From positions 1 to 64,000 of the forward strand of contig NZ_JAAIKO010000023.1 in the NCBI RefSeq assembly GCF_016107395.1: DNA of 64,000 bases, given 5' to 3'. The position numbers and the translations under genes were made by a program. This stretch comes from Streptomyces fildesensis. GTDB lineage: Bacteria > Actinomycetota > Actinomycetes > Streptomycetales > Streptomycetaceae. Below are positions 42,036 through 49,755 of the stretch, piece by piece; positions within the stretch are counted from its first letter, which is position 1, and every line of letters starts with the position of its first letter. The notes below the pieces were generated by a model, which was given only the letters and a program-made list of their open reading frames with translations, was not told the origin of the DNA and made no database searches.

Positions 42036-43504
42036 AGCGCGGTCCGAGCCAGGGGCAGCGCGGCGAGGGTGAAGGCTTCGGGCTGCTGGTAGTTCAGGCG
42101 CCGCAGGTCGACTCCCGAGGTCACGGCGTGGGTTTCGATCTGCGCGCAGGCGGCGTCCAGGAGGGTGTCGGTCTCGGCGGTGACGGTGACCAGGCCGGTC
42201 AGGGCCACGTCCGCGTGCCCGGCGATCAGCTGGCGCTCCCGTGTCTTGACGTCTGCGTACTCGACGGAGTCTTCCTCGCTGTCGACCTGGCCCTTGCGGG
42301 ATCTCTCGTTGGCGTCGGCGATGATCGCAGCCTTCTTCCGCTGGACATCGCGCAGCGCGGACTCCAGCCCCTGCGGCGCGTAGACCAGGGACAGGGTGCG
42401 CCGTACTCCGGCGGTGAACATGATGCCGTGGAGGAACCCGGCCCCCATCTCGGTGCGGGGCCAGTTCTCCACCCAATACGTGGCGTGGCGGGCGGAGTCG
42501 GTCGCGAGCCGGTCGTACTCCTCGACCTGGACGACGGGCCCGGCGGCTGCGGGGTCCGCCTCGGCGCGACCGGTGTCGGACCACTGCTGGAGCGCGGCGA
42601 GCGCCTTGGGATCGTAGGCGGTGCGGATGACGGCGGCGATCTCCCGCGAGCTCAGCCAGCCTGTGACCATCAGTCCGGCGTTGCGGGCGGCCTGGGCGAT
42701 GGACGCGGTGGTCTGCTCCATGACGGTGAAGGAGCCCGGGAGTCCTCCGCCGGCCTGGGAGATCAGTCGCCGGGCGGATTTGAGGTCGAGGGAGATGGCG
42801 AGGTAGGTCTCGTGCGGTGCGGCGGCGGGCCCGGCGGAGGCGACCAGTGCGGAGTAGATCTGGCCGGCGACCGGCGTCTGGGGGTGACCATGGTGGGCCC
42901 AGTGCCGGGTCAGGGTGTCTCCGCTGTCAGGGACCGTGCGCTCCAGCACCTGCACGGTGGCGATGTGCCCGGTGCGGGCGATGCCGGCGAGCGCGCGGCC
43001 CCAGCTGGTGACGTTGTGGTTCTGGGTGGCCGGGTCGAGCAGCGCGAAAGCGCGGCTGCTGACGCGGGCGATGGCGGTCAGTGTCTGCTGGTGCGGGTCG
43101 TACACGGCGGCAGCGCCGTTGGCGGAGTCGCCGGGGGTGACGACTTTGAGGGAGGCGGCGGTGCCGGGCAGGTGCAGGACGCCTTCCTGGCGGGGCCGGG
43201 TGACGGGCCGGGCGAGCCACAAGGTCTGCCCGGTGCTACGGCGGTGCGCGTAGCGGGCGACGATCGGCGCCCAGTCGATCAGCGACCGCCCATGCCGGCG
43301 GATCATCACGAGCGCACCCGCCGCGGCCCACAGGGGCGTTAGGGCAATGGCGCCGAGCAGCCCGGTGGAGACCACCGTCATCAGCAGCAGCGCCAACGCC
43401 GCTGAAACGAGCACGAGTTGGGGTAGGGAGAGGCCGAGGAGGATGCCGCGGCGGGAGCGGTGCGGGAACTTCACCGTGACCGGGGCGACGGACAGATCAG
43501 TCAA
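42032..43504 (-). CDS. SCO6880-family transfer protein (PrgI-like membrane part plus VirB4 N-domain)
   Basis: 490 residues. Two close transmembrane segments near the N-terminus (LVLVSAALALLLMTVVSTGL, ALTPLWAAAGALVMI), as in PrgI/VirB3, followed by a VirB4 N-terminal-like region (HETYLAISLDLKSARRLISQ, WPRTEMGAGFLHGIMF, AGHADVALTGLVTVTAETDT). In Streptomyces this protein works with a separate short VirB4 ATPase, here at 39420-40925. TTG start at 43504. A 38-nt perfect hairpin lies just upstream. Confidence 0.85.
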   Translation of the reverse strand: MTDLSVAPVTVKFPHRSRRGILLGLSLPQLVLVSAALALLLMTVVSTGLLGAIALTPLWAAAGALVMIRRHGRSLIDWAPIVARYAHRRSTGQTLWLARPVTRPRQEGVLHLPGTAASLKVVTPGDSANGAAAVYDPHQQTLTAIARVSSRAFALLDPATQNHNVTSWGRALAGIARTGHIATVQVLERTVPDSGDTLTRHWAHHGHPQTPVAGQIYSALVASAGPAAAPHETYLAISLDLKSARRLISQAGGGLPGSFTVMEQTTASIAQAARNAGLMVTGWLSSREIAAVIRTAYDPKALAALQQWSDTGRAEADPAAAGPVVQVEEYDRLATDSARHATYWVENWPRTEMGAGFLHGIMFTAGVRRTLSLVYAPQGLESALRDVQRKKAAIIADANERSRKGQVDSEEDSVEYADVKTRERQLIAGHADVALTGLVTVTAETDTLLDAACAQIETHAVTSGVDLRRLNYQQPEAFTLAALPLARTAL

Positions 43505-43534
43505 TGGGACGGGTCCTGGGGTCGGCGGTGGGGC

Positions 43535-43572
43535 CCGGGGGGCGGAGGTGCAGTTGCATCTCCGCCCCCCGG
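43535..43572 (-). other. Strong intercistronic hairpin in the transfer operon
   Basis: CCGGGGGGCGGAG pairs with CTCCGCCCCCCGG around a short TGCA-containing loop, between the VirB6-like stop (43586) and the SCO6880-like start (43504). No U-run follows. It could limit read-through or protect the upstream mRNA so that the VirB6-like and SCO6880-like proteins are made in different amounts. Confidence 0.5.
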
Positions 43573-43585
43573 ACAGGGCAAGGGG

Positions 43586-44908
43586 TCAGGGGCCGGCCGG
43601 GGGAGTCGGCGGCCCGGTCGGCGGGCTAACCGTGGTGGCCGGTGCACCGGTGGGCGGCGGGGCGCCCTGGGGCGGCGGGCTCGTGGTCGGCGGGGCGGAC
43701 ATCCGACCACCTCCCGGGCTGGGTGCGGCGTTCGCTCCGGGGCCGTTCGGTTCTGTGCCGCCGATCTGGCCGCTGGTGTCGTCGGTCACGCTCGTCGGCG
43801 GGGGCTGGAGGGCCTGCTCCAGGCCGGGCGGGGCGCTCCCGCCGTCTGCGCCGGTCGGGTTGGCGGCGATGTCGCCGGGGAATCCGCCGGCCGCGTCGGG
43901 GCCTTGCGGGGCGGCCTCGGCTCCGGCTCCGGCTGCCGCGCCGCCGGCCCCGGCGGTGGCTGCTGCGGCTGCTTTACGGGCGGCCTTCTCGGCGTGCTGG
44001 CGGGCGATCTGGGCTCCGGCGCCACCGGCGCGGTGGATGGTTTCTCCGTCGGTGCCGTCGGCGGCCCAGTGCACGAACTTGAAGACCGCGTAGGGGCACA
44101 GCAGCACCAGCACCATGATCACGATGCCGGACATGACGTCGGCCAGTGCGCCGATACCGTCCTTGGACTCGGTGTTGCCCATGGCGGCGATGCCGAGTAC
44201 GAAGATCACGGTCATGAGGAGTTTGGAGACCACCAGGGTGGCGGTGGCCTCGATCCAGCCGCGGCGCCAGCGGCGGGTTGCTTCCCAGCCGCCGCCCGCG
44301 CTGGCGAAGATCGCCAGGGTGACCATGACGAGGATGCCGACCTTGCGGACCATCATCACGCACCAATAGAGCATGGCGCCCAGGGCGGCACCGAGGCCGG
44401 CGAATGTCGCGATGAGCCAGCCCATGGGGATGATGGCACCGATTTCGGAGACCTTGACGATGCGGCGCACGGCCGACTCGATCGTGAGGTGCGAGGCTCT
44501 GAACAGGCCGTCGGACAGGGCGTCGACTACTTCGATGGCGACGGTGGTCAGCGCGATGGCTGCGAACGCGAAGATCACGCCGGAGGCGGTGCCGGTGAAT
44601 GCCTGGGTGAGGGCCTGGCCGTCACGTTTGATGGCGGCGCGGACGAGTTGGGCGCAGAAGGTGGCGACGAGCAGGACCAGGCCCAGCGGCAGCAGCATCT
44701 GGTAGTTGTCGCGGAACCAAGGTGCGTTCAAGTCGACCTTGGTGGTGGTGTTGACCGCGGTGGCGGCCAGGTCGGCGGAGGTGGCGGCGAGTTCACCGGC
44801 GGATTTGGCCATCCAGTTGCCGATCGCTTTGCCCGGGTCGGTCGCGAAGTCCACCGCGTCGCCGACCGCGCACACCTTGCCCACGACGGGAAGGTCGCAA
44901 AAGCCCAT
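43586..44908 (-). CDS. SCO6881/VirB6-like polytopic membrane protein
   Basis: 440 residues. At least six membrane segments between ~70 and 290, for example LLPLGLVLLVATFCAQLV, VIFAFAAIALTTVAIEVV, MGWLIATFAGLGAALGAML, ILVMVTLAIFASAGG, VVSKLLMTVIFVLGIAAM, MSGIVIMVLVLLCPYAVFKF. The C-terminal ~140 residues are Ala/Gly/Pro-rich and disordered. It would form the inner-membrane core of the conjugation channel, the role of VirB6/TrbL. ATG at 44908. Confidence 0.85.
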   Translation of the reverse strand: MGFCDLPVVGKVCAVGDAVDFATDPGKAIGNWMAKSAGELAATSADLAATAVNTTTKVDLNAPWFRDNYQMLLPLGLVLLVATFCAQLVRAAIKRDGQALTQAFTGTASGVIFAFAAIALTTVAIEVVDALSDGLFRASHLTIESAVRRIVKVSEIGAIIPMGWLIATFAGLGAALGAMLYWCVMMVRKVGILVMVTLAIFASAGGGWEATRRWRRGWIEATATLVVSKLLMTVIFVLGIAAMGNTESKDGIGALADVMSGIVIMVLVLLCPYAVFKFVHWAADGTDGETIHRAGGAGAQIARQHAEKAARKAAAAATAGAGGAAAGAGAEAAPQGPDAAGGFPGDIAANPTGADGGSAPPGLEQALQPPPTSVTDDTSGQIGGTEPNGPGANAAPSPGGGRMSAPPTTSPPPQGAPPPTGAPATTVSPPTGPPTPPAGP

Positions 44909-44940
44909 GGAGGGGTCCGTCCTTTCTTAGTCGGAGCGGG

Positions 44941-45630
44941 TCACGGCGCGACGCGCGGGGCGATGGCGACCAGGGAGCAGTCGTGGGAGGGCCGGCACTG
45001 AACGGCGAGGGACACGGCCCGGTCCTCAGCTCCGCCGCCGCCCTCTTTCCAGGCGATCTGCTGCTTACCGTTGACGGTGACGAGGTAGATGTATGCCTCG
45101 GTGATCGCGGTCGGGTCATCGGCGAGGGCTTGCTTGAACGCGCTGGGGTAGTGCCCTTCGGCGACGGTGGAGGTGGCGTGCTGGGCATTGTCGGCCATCC
45201 GCGACCACAGCACCGGATCGGGGACCTGCGCTGAGATCGACGGCCAGTCCGCGAACTGGGTCTCCTTGCTCATCCACGCGTTCATGCCGGCGAGCTGCTG
45301 GTCACGGCTGGTGTTGCGGGTGTCGTAGGACCACAGCATCGCGGCGGCGGCCTTGGCATAGGTGATCGGCTCCGAGACCGCTGGTGGCTGGGGGACCGCA
45401 CCCGTCCCACCGGTCGGCCGCGGCACGGCCTGGGACGGTGCAGCGCTGCCGGTAGCCGAAGGCGTGGGTGTGGCGCGGCCGGGCTGGCTACCACCCCTGG
45501 AGAACCAGGCGAGGGAGGCGACACCCGCGAGCAGGGTGGTGAGGATGATCGCGGCGACGACGATGCGCCGGTTGGGCGACCAGCCGATGCCGCGAGCGGG
45601 CCGGGGCAGGGAGGGGAAGCGTTTCTGCAT
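44941..45630 (-). CDS. Membrane-anchored transfer protein
   Basis: 229 residues. One N-terminal transmembrane segment (RRIVVAAIILTTLLAGVASL) followed by a Ser/Thr/Pro linker and an extracytoplasmic domain (AAAAMLWSYDTRNTSRDQQL, WPSISAQVPDPVLWSRMADN, SLAVQCRPSHDCSLVAIAP). Layout resembles VirB8-like periplasmic components, but I cannot confirm the fold. Its ATG overlaps the DUF6112 stop (ATGA). Confidence 0.75.
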   Translation of the reverse strand: MQKRFPSLPRPARGIGWSPNRRIVVAAIILTTLLAGVASLAWFSRGGSQPGRATPTPSATGSAAPSQAVPRPTGGTGAVPQPPAVSEPITYAKAAAAMLWSYDTRNTSRDQQLAGMNAWMSKETQFADWPSISAQVPDPVLWSRMADNAQHATSTVAEGHYPSAFKQALADDPTAITEAYIYLVTVNGKQQIAWKEGGGGAEDRAVSLAVQCRPSHDCSLVAIAPRVAP

Positions 45631-45944
45631 CAGTGGACCTGGGACCCCAGCACACTGAAGAACGCCACGATGCCGTTGGCGGCGCCGAGGCCCAGGGCCG
45701 CGCCGGCGGCGACGACGGCGCCCTTCTTGCCGTTGGCTTCGGCCTGGTGGCCGCCGCTGTGGTGGCCCCAGGCCCACACCGCGAGCGATACGGCCAGCGC
45801 TCCGACGACGGCGACGATGCCGAACAGGTTGATGCTGTTGACGACGTTCTTCAGCACGGACAGGCCCGGCAGCCCGCCTTCCGCCGGCGCGATGTCGGGA
45901 TCGTAGGCGAGGTAGGTGATGCGTTCTGCGAGGGGGAAGGGCAT
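45630..45944 (-). CDS. DUF6112-family (VirB2/TrbC-like) small membrane protein
   Basis: 104 residues with two membrane segments (LFGIVAVVGALAVSLAVWAW, GAVVAAGAALGLGAANGIVA) separated by a short basic loop. This is the small protein that accompanies SCO6880/SCO6881-type genes in Streptomyces elements (DUF6112, SCO6879-like); its size and topology recall pilin-like VirB2. ATG at 45944. Confidence 0.8.
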   Translation of the reverse strand: MPFPLAERITYLAYDPDIAPAEGGLPGLSVLKNVVNSINLFGIVAVVGALAVSLAVWAWGHHSGGHQAEANGKKGAVVAAGAALGLGAANGIVAFFSVLGSQVH

Positions 45945-46036
45945 AGGTGTGGCAAGGCTCCTTGCGTACGCGGGCCAGGCGAAGGGCCGGCGGAAAGGGG
46001 GGAAGAGGAGGGAGAGGCGCGCTCGGCCTGGCGGAA

Positions 46037-46057
46037 GCGGCCGTGACGGACGGCCGC
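46037..46057 (-). other. Hairpin between NlpC/P60 and DUF6112 genes
   Basis: Arms GCGGCCGT and ACGGCCGC around a 5-base loop lie just past the 3' end of the NlpC/P60 gene (46084) within the ~140-bp gap before the DUF6112 start. No U-run. Like the hairpin at 43535-43572 it may tune expression inside the operon. Confidence 0.4.
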
Positions 46058-46083
46058 CCGGGGAGGTGTCTGGCCGGGAGGGG

Positions 46084-47199
46084 TCAGGCGACGCGGCGGA
46101 CGGCGAGGATCGCCCAGTCCTTGAGCGGGGTGATCCGTACGGGCTTGGTCGTGCGCGGCGCCTCGATGACCAGGCCCGCGCCCAGGAACATGCCGACGTG
46201 TTCGGGACGGGCCGCGGTGCCGCGGGCGAAGATCAGGTCACCGGGTCGCAGCTGGCTGGGGGCAACCGCCCTGCCTTCGTTGACTTGCGTGTACGTGGTG
46301 CGGGTGAGGGCGATTCCGGCATGGGCGTATGCCTGCTGCATCAGGGAGCTGCAGTCGCACCGTCCCATCGGGTCAGGACCGTGCGAGTCGGTGCAACTGC
46401 CGCCCCACTGATAGAGCGTGCCGAGCTGAACCATGGCCCATTCGATGGCCTTGCGTGCCTTCGGGTCGGTGTCCAGCGGGATCTTGTACCCCTTGGGCAC
46501 GCTGCCTTCGGGGATGCGGCCGTATCCGGAGCCGTCAGCGGGAGGAGCGCAGCCGGTGGCGCCGGCCCCGGGCTCCGTGCCGTCCGTGTCCTTGCCGGCG
46601 TTCGGGAAGGTTGCGGCGATAGCGCTCTGCAGCGCGGTGGCCAGGCCCTCCCACTGCGCGTACGCGTCGGGGTAACCCGATGCCTGCACGGCCTGGGCGG
46701 CCTGCGTGACGGTCAGTTGCTGCCAGCCCTTGACCTTCAACAGGTGCTGATAGAACTGCTCGGAGGCGTAGACCGGGTCACGGATCTGCTGGGCGGTGCC
46801 CCAGCCCTGCGAGGGCCGCTGCTGGAACAGGCCGAGTGAGTCGCGGTCCCCGGAGTTCAGGTTGCGCAGCCTCGACTCCTGCATCGCGGTGGCGAGGGCG
46901 ACGATCTGCCCGCGCACCGGCACATGCAGGCTGATCCCGGTGGCCACGATCGTCTGGGCGTTGGGGATCTGCTCCTTGGGCAGGGTGAGGCCCTCGATGT
47001 GGACGTCCTTGTCGGACGCGCCGTCGAGGATGGCGGTGACCTGCTTGCTGATGGCGTCGATGTCGACATCGCCGAGGCAGTCGCTGAGAGAATTGGTGCT
47101 TTGCACGGCTTCGCTGGAGGAAGCCAGCATCATGGCCGTTCCCGCCAGCAGCAGGGGGGACAGGACAGCGACGCCGATGCTGGCGGTGAGCCCCTTCAA
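46084..47199 (-). CDS. NlpC/P60 cell-wall hydrolase of the transfer system
   Basis: 371 residues. N-terminal signal/anchor (IGVAVLSPLLLAGTAMMLAS), a lysozyme-like central region (VALATAMQESRLRNLNSGDR, SLGLFQQRPSQGWGTAQQI) and a C-terminal NlpC/P60 domain (residues ~250-371) with the catalytic Cys in GRCDCSSLMQQAYAHAG and His in RPEHVGMFLGAGLVIEA. It would open peptidoglycan locally for the conjugation channel. TTG at 47199 overlaps the stop of a 20-codon leader frame. First main gene of the leftward transfer operon. Confidence 0.88.
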   Translation of the reverse strand: MKGLTASIGVAVLSPLLLAGTAMMLASSSEAVQSTNSLSDCLGDVDIDAISKQVTAILDGASDKDVHIEGLTLPKEQIPNAQTIVATGISLHVPVRGQIVALATAMQESRLRNLNSGDRDSLGLFQQRPSQGWGTAQQIRDPVYASEQFYQHLLKVKGWQQLTVTQAAQAVQASGYPDAYAQWEGLATALQSAIAATFPNAGKDTDGTEPGAGATGCAPPADGSGYGRIPEGSVPKGYKIPLDTDPKARKAIEWAMVQLGTLYQWGGSCTDSHGPDPMGRCDCSSLMQQAYAHAGIALTRTTYTQVNEGRAVAPSQLRPGDLIFARGTAARPEHVGMFLGAGLVIEAPRTTKPVRITPLKDWAILAVRRVA

Positions 47200-47258
47200 C
47201 CGGAGCGAACCACTGGGGCGTTAGCGAGGACGGGTGTCGGCGGGTAGCGCGATGTCAT
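47196..47258 (-). CDS. 20-residue leader frame coupled to the NlpC/P60 gene
   Basis: ATG 47258 is preceded by AAGGA at seven bases, a better ribosome site than that of the following TTG. The frame encodes 20 residues and its TGA overlaps the NlpC/P60 TTG (TTGA). Translation of the main gene may depend on ribosomes finishing this leader. Confidence 0.45.
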   Translation of the reverse strand: MTSRYPPTPVLANAPVVRSG

Positions 47259-47479
47259 GGGCGTGTCCTTCTAGGTGCGGTGTCCGGCGTGCCGCGTACG
47301 CGCTGGCGTGGTGGAAGGGTGCGGCGGCCGGGGGCGGGCAATCGAGACGGGCCGGTGCGGGCGAGTTGCCGCTCGCTTCGCGCGGCCGGGGGTGCGCTAG
47401 GTGTGCCGGGGCAGGGGAAACCTCCGCAAGGTGTGGCGTGGGGATGACCGACGGCTGGTGTGCGCCGGCCGGTTCAAAA

Positions 47480-47508
47480 ACAGTAGGGCCGAAATGGCCG
47501 TTGACCAA
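47480..47508 (-). promoter_or_regulatory. Leftward promoter of the transfer operon
   Basis: On the minus strand TTGGTC (47508-47503) is separated by 17 bp from TACTGT (47485-47480), a sigma70/HrdB-type promoter. It points to the leader frame and NlpC/P60 gene. Its -35 box and spacing mirror the rightward promoter at 47555-47583. Confidence 0.65.
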
Positions 47509-47519
47509 AAAGTTGGTTC

Positions 47520-47542
47520 GAGGGGTCGGAATTCGACCCCTC
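47520..47542. promoter_or_regulatory. Palindromic operator between divergent promoters
   Basis: Perfect arms GAGGGGTCG and CGACCCCTC around GAATT, lying 11-12 bp inside both -35 boxes. The whole ~110-bp region is an imperfect inverted repeat around this centre. A dimeric regulator bound here would control both transcription units symmetrically. Confidence 0.65.
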
Positions 47543-47554
47543 ACCGGAGACTTC

Positions 47555-47583
47555 TTGGTCAGCGGCGGATTCGGCCCTATAGT
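47555..47583 (+). promoter_or_regulatory. Rightward promoter of the methyltransferase operon
   Basis: TTGGTC (47555-47560), a 17-bp spacer and TATAGT (47578-47583) form a good sigma70-type promoter. Transcription would start near 47590, leaving a ~120-base leader before the methyltransferase start. Confidence 0.68.
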
Positions 47584-47712
47584 TTTTGGACTCCCTCTCA
47601 CCCTCCCCGCCTCTGGGCCCGGGCATTTCTATGCCCCTTTCGGGCCTGCGGGGACTCGTCTGCGAGATGGGCAGTTCCCTTTGCGCCTCCCTACCCGAAT
47701 CGGGGCTCCTCT

Positions 47713-48468
47713 TTGCCATTTTCCCTACACCAGGGCGACGCTCTCAGTGTTCTGGCCGGTCTGCCAGACGATTGCGTCGACTCCGTCATCACTGATCCGC
47801 CGTACAACTCCGGCGGCCGGACCGCGAAGGAGCGCACGACGCGCTCGGCGACGCAGAAGTACACCTCCGCCGACGCCCAGCACGCTCTGCCGGACTTCAC
47901 CGGCGAGAACATGGACCAACGGTCGTACGGGTTCTGGCTGACGCAGGTCATGACCGAAGCGCAGCGTCTGACGAAGACCGGCGGCACGGCCTTGCTGTTC
48001 ACCGACTGGCGTCAGTTGCCTGTCACCACGGACGCGATCCAGGCGGCCGGCTGGCTGTGGCGCGGGGTGCTGGCCTGGCACAAGCCGCAGGCCAGGCCCC
48101 AGAAGGGCCGGTTCACCCAGAACTGCGAGTTCATCGTGTGGGCGTCCAACGGCGCGATGGACGGCTCCCACAACCCCGTCTACCTGCCCGGCATGTACTC
48201 CGCCTCGCAGCCGTCGGGGGCCAAGCGGCAGCACATCACTCAGAAGCCCGTCGAGGTGATGCGCGAGCTGGTCAAGATCAGCCCCGAACGCGGCACGGTC
48301 CTCGACTTCTGCGCCGGCTCCGGCTCCACCGGCGTCGCCGCCCTGTTGGAGGGCCGCGACTTCATCGGCGTGGAGAAGACCACGCAGTACGCGGCCATCG
48401 CGGCCGACCGGCTGACCGCGACGATCCGCGAAACCCTCACCCGGGACGACATGGTCCTCGCGGTCTGA
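47713..48468 (+). CDS. N6-adenine DNA methyltransferase, beta class
   Basis: 251 residues. Motif IV DPPY (in SVITDPPYNSGG, residue ~30) comes before motif I (DFCAGSGSTGVAALLEG, residue ~200), the order of beta-class N6-adenine (or N4-cytosine) methyltransferases. HITQKPVEVMRELVKIS is the conserved motif before motif I. TTG at 47713 is the first start that keeps the N-terminal FSLHQGDALSVL motif; its ribosome site is weak. No endonuclease partner is adjacent. First gene of the rightward operon. Confidence 0.85.
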   Translation: MPFSLHQGDALSVLAGLPDDCVDSVITDPPYNSGGRTAKERTTRSATQKYTSADAQHALPDFTGENMDQRSYGFWLTQVMTEAQRLTKTGGTALLFTDWRQLPVTTDAIQAAGWLWRGVLAWHKPQARPQKGRFTQNCEFIVWASNGAMDGSHNPVYLPGMYSASQPSGAKRQHITQKPVEVMRELVKISPERGTVLDFCAGSGSTGVAALLEGRDFIGVEKTTQYAAIAADRLTATIRETLTRDDMVLAV

Positions 48469-48513
48469 CGTCACACCCAACCCCGCCCGTGCCGGCAGGC
48501 ACCCTTCCCAGTT

Positions 48514-48555
48514 CAGGTGGCGCCTTGCCGTAGCTCGCCGGCAGCGCGCCACCTG
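48514..48555 (+). terminator. Hairpin after the methyltransferase gene
   Basis: Perfect 10-bp arms CAGGTGGCGC and GCGCCACCTG with a partly paired 22-base inside, ~45 bases after the methyltransferase stop. There is no T-run, as is common in Streptomyces. It may end the first transcript or attenuate read-through into the DUF4913 gene. Confidence 0.45.
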
Positions 48556-48615
48556 GGCTGCCCGCGCCCACTCCAACTCCCCCTCGCTCTCCGCGTCTCG
48601 TAGGAGGCCCCACTT

Positions 48616-49260
48616 TTGATGCCTGAACCCCTAGAACCCATCCCCGCCCAGGAGTTGGAGCCCCTCCGTATTCCGGACCCTCAGCTGGAGGGGATCGAGG
48701 CGAGCGTCCGGCGGCTCATGGAGCAGTCGACGCAGCAGGCCCAGCAGCTCGACCATCTCGCCTCCGCCCCGGTCGCTTCGCCGTTCGCGGCGTTCGGTAT
48801 GTCGGGGCTCGGCGGACCACCTCCTGTCGCGCCGCCGGAACCGCGCCCGATCTTGGAACTGGACGGGGAGGAACGCGAGGACGAACTCGACGCGCTCACC
48901 GACTGGGTCGACGACTTCCTCCTCGCGGTCTACGGGGCGGAGGTCACCACGGCGGCGCCCTGGTGCCTGCGATGGCAGGAGCACGACGACGTCGTGGCCT
49001 GGTTGCACGCCCTGTGGCTGGCCTACCAGCAGCACAAGGACCCAGAAGCCGGTCTGAGCGGCCTGTTCGTGTGGCACCGGGACTTCCTCACCCACGCCAT
49101 CGCCGCGATCCGTGCGCCCGGCGGCCCGCTGTCGGCCTGTATGACTTCCCCGGAGCGTCCCGCGCACCGGCTGTTGCCTGGCCCGGCGCCGTCGGCCCGC
49201 ACGGAGAAGTCAACGGCGAAGGCGACGGGACCTGCCGAGCGGGCCGAGCCGACGTCATGA
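48616..49260 (+). CDS. DUF4913 domain protein
   Basis: 214 residues. The central ~100 residues (LDALTDWVDDFLLAVYGAEV, APWCLRWQEHDDVVAWLHAL, WLAYQQHKDPEAGLSGLFVW, HRDFLTHAIAAIRAPGGPLS) are the typical DUF4913 domain of actinobacterial elements, function unknown. N-terminal helices are acidic. TTG at 48616 has TAGGAGG eight bases before; ATG at 48619 is the alternative. Its end overlaps the RelE-like gene start (ATGA). Confidence 0.85.
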   Translation: MMPEPLEPIPAQELEPLRIPDPQLEGIEASVRRLMEQSTQQAQQLDHLASAPVASPFAAFGMSGLGGPPPVAPPEPRPILELDGEEREDELDALTDWVDDFLLAVYGAEVTTAAPWCLRWQEHDDVVAWLHALWLAYQQHKDPEAGLSGLFVWHRDFLTHAIAAIRAPGGPLSACMTSPERPAHRLLPGPAPSARTEKSTAKATGPAERAEPTS

Positions 49261-49736
49261 ACGGCAGGCGGCCGGCCTTCGGCCTGAGCTTCGACCCTCG
49301 CGCTCTGACTGATCTTCTCCAAGCTCCGGGCGACATTCGCGATCTCACCCTGTCCTACCTGCAGGAGCTGGTGAACGCCGAGCGCTTCGGGCTCCGGCTC
49401 GACGGGGACTTGGAGGGCTACCGCAAACTGTTCGTGGACTCCCGCAAGGACTGGCGCGTCGTTTACGGCGTACGCCCGGCGCCGGAGGACTCCGTGCATC
49501 GGCGGGAGATCCACGTCGTGGCGGTCCGGCCGCGTGCCGGCAATGACGTCTACGACGAGGTCGGCCGCCGCCTGGGCATGAACCGCCGGCCGCTCAGTGC
49601 CCGCACCCACGCTGCACGCTCCCGTTCCCCGCAGCTCACGACCCGCGGCCCCGTACCGAAGCCGGGACCGCCGCCCTCCCCGATGCCCGGCCTGCCCCAC
49701 CCCCCGCAAAGCCCCTCGCACCACCACACCCACTGA
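49257..49736 (+). CDS. RelE/ParE-like toxin-family protein
   Basis: 159 residues. Residues ~30-105 fit the RelE fold: LRLDGDLEGYRKLFVDSRKD, WRVVYGVRP, then REIHVVAVRPRAGNDVYDEV. RelE proteins cut mRNA on ribosomes or poison gyrase and normally have a small antitoxin next to them. Here the coupled upstream gene is DUF4913, not a known antitoxin. The C-terminal ~50 residues are Pro/His-rich and unusual for RelE. ATG overlaps the preceding stop (ATGA). Confidence 0.7.
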   Translation: MNGRRPAFGLSFDPRALTDLLQAPGDIRDLTLSYLQELVNAERFGLRLDGDLEGYRKLFVDSRKDWRVVYGVRPAPEDSVHRREIHVVAVRPRAGNDVYDEVGRRLGMNRRPLSARTHAARSRSPQLTTRGPVPKPGPPPSPMPGLPHPPQSPSHHHTH

Positions 49737-49755
49737 GTCCACGGAGCCTTCGCCT

